Positions 1 through 10,829 of a stretch of 64,000 nt of DNA are shown piece by piece. Origin of the DNA: Diprion similis (Eukaryota > Arthropoda > Insecta > Hymenoptera > Diprionidae); NCBI RefSeq assembly GCF_021155765.1, contig NC_060108.1, positions 6,042,425-6,106,424 of the forward strand, given 5' to 3'. Position numbers and translations under genes: made by a program. Positions within the stretch are counted from its first letter, which is position 1. Each line of letters begins with the position of its first letter. The notes under the pieces are model-generated. The model was given only the letters and a program-made list of their open reading frames with translations, was not told the DNA's origin and did no database searches.

Positions 1-884
1 GAAGCTAAGTACAAATCGTACAAGTTTCAAGTACATCACGAACTCTTGGTTGGTGATGGCGATAATCGTCTTCGCTTCAGCCAAGAGATGATGGAACGTC
101 TGAATGCAGATGAGGGCTTGTTGAGTCGCATTTGTTTCTCCGATGAAAGTACGGTGATACTTCTCGGAAAACCCAACAGGCAGAACACCAGAGCCTGGTG
201 CCGAAGCAACCCTCGTCTGTTCATTCAGGCCGGCACGCAGTACCCGTTGAAGCTCAACGTCTGGCTCGGCGCCATTGGTAATCGGCTGATCGGGCCATTT
301 TTCATCGATGGGAACCTCAACGGTGAAAAGTATCTTCGGTTACTTAGGGACCACATCGTACCAGCTCTTAGGCTGATTGAAGAAATCGTGAGTGTACCTT
401 ATCGTGTGAGGGGGGCCTTTTTATTAGCAGACTCCCTGTGATTTTGAAATAAATACTTGTTATGCTTACTAAAAGTAACGTGTCTTTTTCTGTATTTTAG
501 GGCGAACCTGTTTGGTTTCAGCAGGATGGAGCCCCGGCTCACTTTACACGAGCCGTCCGGGATTACCTCGACCAAGAGTTCCCTGGACGTTGGATCGGTA
601 GAGGAAGCCCGGAGGTGGAATGGCCAGCTCGTTCCCCTGATCTCGCCCCTCTGGACTATGGCTTGTGGGGCCATTTGAAAAATGTTCTCTATGCACAAGG
701 TAGAATTGAAGGCCTTGCAGCACTGCAAGCCAGAATTTTGGACATTCTGCAGAACCTGTCGCCAGATGTTATATCGAACACAACAAATGCATTTTACGAT
801 CGGCTCGGTTACTGCGCTGCAGCTGCTGGAGGGCATTTTGAGCATTTATTGAAAGGGAACCAGTGGCCAGATGATCATGGGTGA
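1..884 (+). CDS. Tc1/mariner-superfamily transposase, 5' end outside window
   Basis: DDE transposase in two exons, 1..387 and 501..884, joined in phase 0 by a 113-bp intron (donor GTGAGT, acceptor TATTTTAG). The reading frame is already open at base 1, so the N terminus lies off the window. Exon 1 has ICFSDEST with the first catalytic Asp; exon 2 opens with VWFQQDGAPAHF, carrying the second Asp, then WPARSPDLAPLDYGLWGHLK with the third acidic residue. This layout is that of insect transposases with a DUF4817-type N-terminal helix-turn-helix; a related N-terminal fragment sits at 57121-57310. No stop or frameshift is seen in the visible part. It may belong to the TA-flanked element ending at 2237 (inference: same superfamily-type target duplication, adjacent position). 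Family assignment is firm, intactness unknown. Confidence 0.85.
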
Positions 885-903
885 TCAGTAGGGAAGTTGA
901 GAT

Positions 904-1790
904 TGGTCTCCTTGAGTTGTAGGACGATTGTCCGGTAAGTTATCGTTTTGTTTACTTTTTCCTTCAATAATACGAGTTAGACTGTAAAATTGACTGCTGT
1001 TCTTTTTCTGTTTTTGGATGTCTGGTCAACCCTTCTTTGTTAACTGAACATCGACTGTGGTACATTGGAGTTGCGTAAACTTTGTCAACTATTCAACGGA
1101 GTCAGCGAGGATTTTTTTAGGGTATTGCATCAGGTACGTCTACTGTGACTTGCTACTTTTTGTACTCCTAAGCTTTGTGTTCAAGATACCCAATTTTTTT
1201 TTATTTCTCGTTACTGATTTTATTTATTTATTTCATGTTTATCGGTACGGATTACTGGCTTCGGGACCACTGCACTGTAACAAATCTACTCCGGAGGCAC
1301 CTTCTACTGAGATTCAACGATCCATTTATTTTTATCACGGAAGTGAAGATTGGTCTCCTTGAGCTATGGGATGATTGTCCTGTACGTTATTGCGTTGTTT
1401 CCTAATTTTTCTTTAGTAACATGAGTTACACTGTGAAATTAACTGTTGTCCTTTTTATCTTTTCGTACTTGGATGTCTGGTGAACTCTTCTTTGTTAACG
1501 GAACATCGACTGTTGTACAATGGACTTGCATAAACTTTGTCAACTATTCAACGGAGTCTTTGAGGGTTTTTGAGGGTATTAGGACATTTGTCAAGTACGT
1601 TTGCTGTGATCGCTAACTTTTTGTGCTCCTAAACTTTGTGTTTACAATCAATAATTAATTTTTATTCCTTGTTACTGATTTAATTACTCATTTCATGTTC
1701 ATCGGCACTGATAACTGGTTTCTGGAGTACTGCACTGTAAGAAATCTACTCCGGAGCTACCTTCTACTGGGTTTCAACAATGTACTTATT
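904..1790. repeat. Diverged tandem duplication, unit about 440 bp, two copies
   Basis: The stretch 904-1345 and the stretch 1346-1790 are two diverged copies of one sequence, both beginning ATTGGTCTCCTTGAG and running through CATCGACTGT, CAACTATTCAACGGAGTC and ACTCCGGAG. The distal part of each unit is also found at 18180-18350 and 38590-38770, so the unit belongs to the CCGGGACC element family. No coding capacity is seen. It probably represents 3' non-coding sequence of the element whose right end is at 2237. Confidence 0.7.
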
Positions 1791-2237
1791 ATTAATTTTA
1801 TGTGAATAAAGAATCTTTTTGAGATAAACAATATTTTCACTTACCTGCCTCAGTTTGTCTAGACTCCCACTCGTTGATGACGTTTCACATTTTATTTCAG
1901 ATTTCTTCAATAAATAACTAACCCAATTTCTGCAGCTTTTGATATTTGTTTCTCCATTCGAGCCTTTATTATGTCGATTGAATATCTTCGAATATCGACG
2001 ACGGTATTGTTGAATGACACTATTCTTAGACAATTCTCGCGAAATAGGAATAAATATTAACATAACCTCAATCCGCTACTTTAGGCGCGAGAGATTCACA
2101 GCCTTGTCATATTTTTTGTATGTTGGTCCCCTTGGTTTGCTGACGAAAATTACGCCGCGGGGCAATTTCGCTGACCAATGAGATTGAATTATTTGGCGCA
2201 TGCGCAGTTGCTGTTTAGTTTCTAGAGATGGTCTCGG
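1140..2237 (+). mobile_element. Right part of a TA-flanked DNA element, CCGGGACC family (copy C)
   Basis: The sequence from about 1140 matches the outer part of the complete copies at 12823-15513 and 16114-18808. It ends in the family terminal repeat, read here as GCGCATGCGCAGT, then TTAGTTTCTAGAGATGG and CTCGG, followed by TA. The terminal repeat and TA flank suggest a Tc1/mariner-type insertion. Its left end is not in the window or is not recognised; the transposase at 1-884 may be its gene. After removing the LTR at 2263-16108, this end lies only about 25 bp from copy B. Confidence 0.7.
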
Positions 2238-2281
2238 TATATATATAACTATATATATATATTGTAACGTTTGCCCTGTAG

Positions 2282-5200
2282 CAGCCCCCTGACACAGGCC
2301 GCTATTCCCATACAACAAAACGAAACGCGTTTTGTAGCCGTTTTTTAATTCAGCTAGTGCCCTGTACGTGGCGCTGACCCGACGTGACTGCCTGAGATTT
2401 CCCCTTCCTCTATACGCTATACGTCATACGGCCATTTTTTTGTTTTCTCGGTGCGTTTCGAGGTTATTGTTTTCGTAAACAAATTCCTGTGAACCTTTCG
2501 TAAACAAAAAATTATAAATATTCTTTTTGATTTACATATATTTTGTAGTGCAGTATTCGGTGTTCGGTGTGATTAGTTTTTTTTTTTGGACAGTAATTGT
2601 AAAAAAACAGTGCGAGTGGTAAACACAAACATTTTGCGTATAATATTTATCATGCCGACGTGCATCGTACCGGGCTGTACTTCGGGGTACATTTCAAATC
2701 GCGAAAAAGTTCACTTTTTCATCTTACCCCGAAATGCCGAGAGTGAGAAATTGTGGAAAGTGGCAACAAGAAGAACGAACAATTTGGTTAAAGCCGGAAG
2801 AGCGGTATGCGAAAAACATTTTCGAAAAGACGAAATTGTTTGGAAACGCGAACTGCTCGGTTCCGATGGTCAAGTACTTGGAGTGGTGAGTATTATTGAC
2901 TTTCATAATTTGTTTGCAACATTTTTTTTGTAATTTGCATTATTATCATTGTGATTGTAAATATAATTACAGACGCAGTACAAAATTCCGAGATTAAAAA
3001 AAGGCTCCGTACCCTCGCAGTTCCCGTGGAACCAATTCAACGAACCTCTCCAGCTGCAATGCCAAAATGAATCACCGGAGGAGGCCAATCACGGACACGA
3101 AATTTCTCAGGAAGAGGAAGGTGAAAAATCGAACGCCGAGGAGAATATTTCCATCGCTGCCATTGCCGAGGAGATTTTTTCAGGCAGTCAACATTTTACA
3201 TCGAATGAATCCGTCCAAGTAGCAGAAGAAGTACCAACACAAGTGGAAAATACTACAAGTACTCTGCACTTCACAGAACTGCTCGCAGCGGAGATAATCA
3301 CTCCTTCCGGATGGATGAAGCAAATTGTAGACTGCGACAATGCCAAACTCATGTTTTTTTTCACCAACAGAACTGAGAAAGTTGATGAAATGTATGAAAC
3401 ATTTATATTGAAAGACATCACACTAAAAGAAGGATTGTCTGTTCGAATAAGAGTTTTAGGTGTACCGCTCAATCCCAGTCATCATCTCGATCTCAACTTG
3501 CCTCGCTGTATAACGGACATCGAACAGTTGCAGTCTTTGTTAGCAACGATGCATCGGCTCAACGTATGTCGCGGTTGTGGTGAACCACCGGAGCAGCTGA
3601 ATTGTACCACATTGAAAAAAGACGTTTCTGGTACCTGGCGTCACGATCAATGTTCACTGTTACTATACAACTCGAAAGTGTGTGAATATTGTAACCGAGC
3701 AAAGAAAACATTGGCCACGAATCTTCGAAGGTATCTACAAGGCTAGGGGAGAATTCGCAAGAAATCGATTATCGATTTGAAGGAGCAACAGCGGCAATTA
3801 TTAAAATCGCAATCGAGGTACCGCTCAGCAAAAAGGGCCAAACGTCTTGCTCGGGAAAAAATCAAAAGTTTGAAGATGGAGGTTCACGAGATTCGCAAGA
3901 AAACGGCATCGTGTACCAGTCAAGATCTTGAGCGACATATTGAGAATGGAAATATTCCTCAAACCCAACTTCAAGTGTTAAATCAAATAATTGATGCCGC
4001 GAAACATAAGGATTCCAAAGGACGCGATTACTCGGAGGAATGGATGTTGCTGAGCATGCTCCTGAATATGAGGTCTCCAACAGGGTACGAGTTTCTGCGA
4101 TCGAACGAGATTTTGCCTCTTCCATGCAAGAGAACTGTTCGCAGGTATGTTATACTCTGTATTTGCATTATTTGGAATTATGAAATTAAAAAATTGAAAA
4201 TATTAAAAAATATAATTGCATTTTCTCACTTACTATCGATAAATACGAACTAAATATCGTCAATTGTTTCCAGAAATTTATCGAAAATTAAAACCACCTG
4301 TGGTTTTGATCAGGAATTTTTCGAGGTACTGAAAGTGGCCTTAAATAAACAAGACGAATCACAAAGACACGGGATCCTTCTCATCGATGAAATTTCGGTT
4401 CGGGAAAGTGTCAGTGTTGACACAAAAAACCTCACCTATAAAGGATTAATCGACTTCGGGGAGGACGGCTGCAAATCCTCGAATTTCAATGAAAAGGCAA
4501 ACCATGCATTGGTTTTGATGTTCCAGCCGTTGAACAATTCCAGCTGTCAGCCTATTGCGGTTTTTGCCTCGAGAGGACCCGTAAAAGGAGAAGTGCTCGC
4601 CCAACTCGTCGTGAAAGCAATTGTTTTGCTTGAAAATATTGGCGCAAAAATACACGCAGTTGTTGGCGATGGAGCCAGCACAAATCGAAAATTTTGGTCT
4701 GAAGTCGGCGTGAGCGGGAAAAAAGACGATCTGCGCAATCACTTCGAGCATCCTTTGGTAGAAGGTCGTAAAATATTCGTTTTTTCCGACATTCCACATC
4801 TCATAAAAACCATCCGAAATCGTTTGCACAATAAGGGAGTTTTACAGGTATGTATATTTATATGCATTTAAAGTAAATAGCTTCATAAATATATTTGTCG
4901 TCTTCATTATTGTAAAACATTTTTCAGATTGATCCTGCAGAATCGCTCATTACGTGGGAGCACTTTAAACTTCTCTACGAAAAAGACCGAGAAAATGCAG
5001 GTCCCGGCCAATCTCTAGTTTGTCCGAGATTGACGTCGAATCACGTCAATTTGAACAACGCCTCAAAAATGCGTGTGCGCTTGGCTACTCAAGTAAGCCT
5101 CTCCGTTCTTAAAATTCGCCTGTGTCTACCATAAAACAAAGGTCTCTCATAAAAAGTAAAAAAAAAATTGAATTGATTCAAATTTTAACTTACAGGTCTT

Positions 5201-7226
5201 CAGCAAATCAGTCGCACGAGGGCTGCGGTTTTTCAAAAAGTACGTACCGGAACTTCGTGACTGTGAAGCCACGGCGTCATTTTGTGAGTGGATCAACAAT
5301 ATGTTCGACGCTCTCAATCGTAAACACCCGATCGACGGTGTCGAACCAGGCAATATTGACTACAAGGTAAATATAACAAATGATATCGTTATAATGATCT
5401 ATGCGATATTACTATTGTTTATCGATAAATATTATTATTGTGATAGGAAATTCAAGAGTCGCTGAGAAAGTTGGACGCTTGGGAGACCATGTGGAAAAAG
5501 GGCGAGTATCAGCGGATCTGTTTTTAACGAAACAAACCGCAGAGGGTCTCCGCGTTTCACTACGGTCGATGTTAGATCTGGTAGACTACCTAACGCAGCA
5601 CTGTAATTTTCCCTATGTGTTGACCGGTCGAGTTAATCAGGATCCGCTGGAGGTTTGTTTACAGAGCCCTTTCGTCGAGAAATTTCCCACAAATTGCTTC
5701 CGTCATTAACAGGCTTCGTGTATTTATAAGATTCGACAACGTGCTAACATGAATTTTCAATTTCTTTTATCTACAAATCATGCATTCGAAACTTATCAGA
5801 TTCAGGATTCCGTAATGATGGTTCTTTATTATTTCTTTGCACGGTTTGCACGTTAATCTATGCATGTGTCTTTGTTTTTTTGTGTTCATTGCAGAAGTTT
5901 TTTGGTACTGTTCGACAAGCGGGTGGTTGTGATGATCATCCCTTGACGCCAACGTTTCTGAATATTTATAAAATTCTTTCTCTATACAGTATTTTAAAAC
6001 CTCCAAAAACGGGAAACTGTTCCATCACCAAAGAAAACCCTACCGAGCCTTTGGTAACACTTGCCGATCTGAAATCGATATACCACAATCCCGAGACTTC
6101 CGCAAACATTTCAAATTCCATCAAAAAAAAGTTGCAACGCATTGTGCAACATGAAGAATGGGACTTCGAAACTGTATCGGATCACGATTACAGCGTGCCC
6201 GAAGTTGCCAGTTGCGTTATGTATTGCCTCACTGTTGACCTTACAAAACGAATTTGTAACACAGTCAAGTGTCTAAAATGCAAAGACGCATTATTGAAAT
6301 CAGATGCCAATGGCATAATTCTTCCCGAAGCTCTATTGAGCAATTGGCAACAACGCGACGGACTGGTCCACCCGAACACACATCTATACCGGTTTTTGGT
6401 CTTTCTGGAGAACAGCTTCCAAGCTCACTGTAATTCCACGCATGTTTTTGATGACATTTTCGAAGATGTTCTTAACTATCGAAGCCTGTCATTCCCGTGC
6501 CCTAATCACGCTCATGATATTTTGTACAAATAATTCAATATTTCGTTACAAAAAGAATGCAGCAATATTGTACGCGAATAAACGCCGAGCGAAAAAAAAA
6601 TAACCAGCTCGGCAAAAAAAAAATCAAAATTCTGTACAACATAAATGTACATTTGTACACGACGATGACATTTTTCGACGTATTTAGTAAAATAATATTT
6701 ATAATTTTATAAAATAAATATTTAAATAAATATTGATCTGTTTTTATATAGTTTGTCTTATTTCATCCGCCTTTCTTCTTTTAGTCTGGTTTCAGAAATT
6801 TACATACAAATAAATACATAACAAAATAAAAACAAAAATAAATACATATAAAAAATTGAAAACTTAACAAACAGTAAATACACATATAAAAATACCAAAT
6901 ACAATAAATAAATGAAATAAAGTTCATTGCAATGGTATTTATTCGGATTTTCTATGTTACCCTACAACTTCGAAAAGTCAGGCAGGTAATGTGATAAAAC
7001 GGATAAAACCCACACCCCCCTCCCATTACAGCGGTTTTAAATATTGCGAATTGTTCATATCTTTCGGTCGCCCCAACACCCCGCTACATCCTATAGGCAA
7101 ACCCATCCCCTCTCCGCATCACATTCCAGCGGTCCTGTAGCTGCCAGCGCTACAAGCGGCAAAGTTCGGCGACAATTCCGAGCTACATTTCGCGTGCCGA
7201 CTTCAGCGGCCAGTGTCAGGGGGCTG
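2282..7226 (+). mobile_element. P-element superfamily transposon, essentially full length
   Basis: A 4,945-bp element bounded by 22-bp terminal inverted repeats beginning CAGCCCCCTGACAC (2282-2303 and 7205-7226, one mismatch) and an exact 8-bp target duplication CCCTGTAG (2274-2281 and 7227-7234). TIR and 8-bp TSD fit the P superfamily, and the internal gene encodes a THAP-P-type transposase. The 5' leader 2304-2651 has no gene. The 3' region 6534-7204 contains AATAAA signals (from about 6577), AT-rich repeats and no coding sequence. The target is an LTR whose uninterrupted version is at 43355. Confidence 0.93.
2652..6533 (+). pseudogene. P-element transposase (THAP-type), one stop and one 1-bp frameshift
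   Basis: Seven exons with GT-AG introns: 2652-2885, 2973-4144, 4274-4847, 4928-5092, 5196-5366, 5447-5652, 5895-6533; with one base restored they total 3,162 nt (1,053 codons plus stop). Exon 1 is a THAP zinc finger starting MPTCIVPGCTSGY with the later CEKHF (C2CH). Exon 2 has a Cys-rich motif (VCRGCGE ... CEYC) and a basic coiled-coil-like segment (about codons 335-400). RNase H-like catalytic motifs follow: LLIDEISV (first Asp), VVGDGAST (second Asp) and DPLEKFFG (Glu at the exon 6/7 junction). Damage: in-frame TAG at 3744-3746, and a missing T in the run 5521-5525 that shifts exon 6. Everything else reads through, so this is a young insertion. The product is a DNA-binding cut-and-paste transposase, now probably inactive; truncated translation would give a 335-residue THAP protein. 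Confidence 0.9.
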
Positions 7227-8209
7227 CCCTGTAGGCACTGCAAGTGCCGACAGTGCGCCGGTGAGTTGTCTTTGTCCTGTTGTCAGTCAAACCTCTTTAC
7301 ATTAATGTTTTTAAGAAAAAGGACATCCAATCCTCAGTCGGTGCAAGGTTATGAGTTAGTACGTCAAGTTGTCTACTCTCAGTTCAGGTTTTACTCGTCG
7401 CTATTGTTGAGCGCGGATTTTATTCGTTGCTCCTGATCTATGGTTAATGTGTTACTCCTAGTTTAGGCGCGGGTTTTATCCGTTGCTCGTCCCTCTCTAT
7501 TGGTTTGTTACTCCTGGCCTAGGCGCGGGTTTTATCCGTTGCTCGTTCCCTATTTATTTGTTTCTTAGTATGCCGTCGAATGACTTCAAGATATTTTCTT
7601 TAATAACTTTAATCTTTAATTTATGGAAAAGCTTGAATAATATATACAACTTTATAACTATCAATTAATTCTATGTACAGCTGTCTGCCCACTTGACGCC
7701 TTATACTATTCTTCACCAGGTGTGAATTTCTATAACTAAATGAGTTGATATCTATTCGTTCGAAATAACAAAATAAAAAAAATAAAAGAAAATGAAAGAA
7801 AAAAAAAAGGAAAGGAAACTAAATCGAATTGAGAAAATAAAGCTCAATTCAAGAATATTTGGAATCAATAATTCGATGAAATTGCTGTGGATTTATTTAA
7901 TTGTTTATCTAATGTCTTGTGCAAGATTTCTATGATATCAGCCGGCTCAAGGGCTGGTCTTGGGTGCGATTCTGTATTTGAAGTGAGATTGCTCACTTCT
8001 CGCATTTTCATCTCACGTGAGTTGGTTCGACTGATTCCGTAACGGTGTAGTGAAAATACGAAATAACTAGACGTGAGATGAGATGGAATGTTGTTTTTTC
8101 TCAGACTGTACTGTACTTTCCTACGCGTTGGCTCGACATTCGACTCAAAAAAAATAAAAAGAGATTTGATCGCAATTTTGTGCTTTGTTTATTGAACTTT
8201 TCAGTCAAC

Positions 8210-10133
8210 ATGAATGTAACTGAAAAACAAAAGCAAATGATTGTCAATTTCATGCGCGCCCACCCGAACTTTGGGCGAGGTAGATTGCGGTATAACCGCG
8301 ATAATAAGAAAAGATTGGTAAGTAATTTTTTGGTTATGTTCAATTGAATTAATTAACTCAAGGTCGATCATTTATATGTATAACTAATGAAAAATAACAA
8401 AAACAGGAGGAGCTGTGGGAAGAATTAACACTTCATATTAATTCCGCTGGTAATGGTCCTAAAAAACAAGCAAAAGACTGGGCTAAAGTTAGTTAATTTC
8501 CATTACTTCATTTCTCAATTTGACATGAAAAGATGGTATAAATTGTATATTGTTTTTTATCACAGACATGGCGTGATTGGAAAAGCAATCTATTAAAAAA
8601 AGTGGCCATCTATAAAAGTCATGCAGGGCAAACAGGCGGTGGTCCACCGATGACTTTAAATTTGAGTTCCGTTGAAGAAGATTTGTTAGACTTCGTAACG
8701 CCAGAAGCCAGTGGGCTGTCCGGCATTCCAGAAGGAGGGGCTCTTGACGATACGCGTCCATCAACTTCGTATTTTAAATCCAGGTCTTCCATCATAATTT
8801 CTGAAGAAAATACATGTAGCGAGCAAACATCGGGGATTACAAGATTCGACATTCATCGTCCAGGGGTAAGAATATCACCTGACAGTCCTTATTATTTCAA
8901 TATTAAAATAATATATGATTACGCTTGTTGTTTCCAATTCTCTGAAACAAAATTCCTAAATTTATAAATTTAATAATTTTTTTTGTCCACATCTTCAACA
9001 TTTTTTCCAATGTACATTAACATTTTTCATTTATTTACATTATAGAGTTCTTCTTTCAATGCTTATGAAGATGATACATATGATGCAGAAAATCATGCGA
9101 TAAATGTAAGCCATGTTATATAATTTTGTTTCCCTTATGATTTTTTATATTTTTCGCTTAGTATAGTATTAATTGTTTTATATTGTTCTAGATCTCTCCC
9201 AATGTACATCGCTCTACGGGAAACGTAAGCGATGCTATATCATTTTTTTTCATTGACAGTTTTTCATATTTTTTGCTTAGTAGTATTAATTGTTTTATAC
9301 TGTTCTATATCTCTTCCAATGTACTTCGCTCTACGGAAAACGTAAGCCATGCTATATAATTTGTTTTCCTTTATGATGTTTTATATGTTTTGCTTGGTAG
9401 TATTAATTGTTTTATATTGTTTTAGATCTCTCCCAATGTACATCGCTCTACGGGAAACGTAAGCCATGCTATATAATTTGGTTTCCTTTATAATGTTTTA
9501 TATTTTTTGCTTGGTAGTATTAATTGTTTTATACTTTCTAGATCTTTCCCAATGTACATCGCTCTACGGGAAACGTAAGCCATGCTATATAATTTTATTT
9601 CCTGCATGATTTTTCCGATTTTTGGCTTAGTAGTATTGATTGTTTTATACTGTTCTAGATCTCTTCCGATGTGCTGCGCACTACGGAAAACATGCAGGAA
9701 CAAGATTTGGTTGGAACTCAAACCCAAACAACGCCAACGCAAAATAAGCGGAAACTGTTGGATGACTCAGGTAATAAGCATTTATGTCGCATATTGAATG
9801 ATCATTACGAGCAGAAATCATGTAATTTATGTCACTTTTCAATATTATTTGAAGTTACGTAAAATATTGTTGCACTTTTTTTCAGATACTGGCTCGAAAA
9901 AGACGAAGAAGCCACGGGTTGCGCATCTTTTCGAACAGCACACATCCGAGTACTCCAATATTCAACAGCGAAGAGTACAGCTGAAGGAAGAAAAACTGGC
10001 TCTTGCGAAGGAACAATTCGAATTTACGAAAAGAGCTCACGAAGAGCGAACTGAAATAATTCGGTTACTTATCCAAAAGGTAGTTGAATCAACTGAATCG
10101 GTTCAAAATTTGGGTCCGCAATATTTGGAGTAA
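8210..10133 (+). CDS. Harbinger Myb/SANT-like DNA-binding protein
   Basis: ATG at 8210 (MNVTEKQKQMIVNFMRAHP). Exons: 8210-8317, 8407-8487, 8566-8865, 9046-9105, a series of 33-nt microexons (see repeat entry), 9659-9770 and 9886-10133. Exons 1-3 form the three-helix Myb/SANT-like fold with the Trp series EELWEEL ... KDWAKTWRDWKSNL followed by the GGGPP turn, which is typical of the accessory protein that helps Harbinger transposase enter the nucleus and bind ends. The C-terminal exon is a charged coiled coil (QLKEEKLALAKEQFEFTKRA). All joints keep frame; no stop seen. It converges with the transposase gene of the same element. Confidence 0.85.
9106..9691 (+). repeat. Tandem array of about 117 bp units, each holding a 33-nt microexon
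   Basis: Five units with spacing 117, 117, 116 and 117 bp. Each has an intron ending TTCTAG or similar and a 33-nt exon starting at 9192, 9309, 9426, 9542 and 9659 that encodes 11 residues like ISPNVHRSTGN, followed by GTAAGC in the first four. Copy 2 has lost its acceptor (TAT for TAG before 9309). Copy 5 has lost its donor and runs on into a longer exon (9659-9770). Exon 4 (9046-9105) is followed by the same intron sequence. All exons are multiples of three and phase 0, so inclusion or skipping of any copy keeps frame. Confidence 0.8.
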
Positions 10134-10829
10134 AACACAGAGCGCATCGTACACAAAAAGTGTTTTATTCATATAAAACTATTCTTATTACAGTTTTTAT
10201 AATGATATGAACGAATACTATTAGAATAAATTAAAAAATATAGTTTTTCATCGTATCTCGGCTTTGTGCGCATTTATTTTTATCATCCAATAAAAATATA
10301 CAGATTAATATTAAAATTATGTACAAATTAAGTTTTCTGATATTTCGGTGATCTTAAAGTCAACTACATTACTGTATCATATAATTATTAATGTTTTACA
10401 TTGATAAGAAACTTATTTTTGTATTGTACAAAAATGTTTCGCCAAAAGGCTGTGATGTTTTGTACTCGTGTGTCGAATAAGGATTAAGGTAATTCTATCG
10501 CGACATTCAAATCGAAACATTGTTTTTCAGTTTTTCTCAGATACAAAATGCTTGCGGGCTTCAATTAATGAAGAAAAGTTGTTGCTAAATCGACTAAAGA
10601 ACAGCATACTGCGAATTCAAGGTCATTCGAGAGAATATGTACTTGCTGTGTAATTACAAAATCGTTCTCTTCAGATTTTTTTTGAAAAACTAAATGAAGC
10701 TTCTTTGATGTTGCACAAAAATGTATGCAAAGTGTAACTTGTAAAATGCGCTCTTATGAGAAAGTACCGAAAATTGTGATTTTCAGTAATGAATAAGCTT
10801 CCGCTCGGTGAAAGCTTCCAAAATTTACG
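10134..10829. other. Intergenic 3' sequence between the convergent Harbinger genes
   Basis: AT-rich DNA between the stop codons of the Myb-like gene and the transposase. It holds AT-rich 3' UTR sequence but no gene that I recognise; short open frames here lack coding features. Confidence 0.6.
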
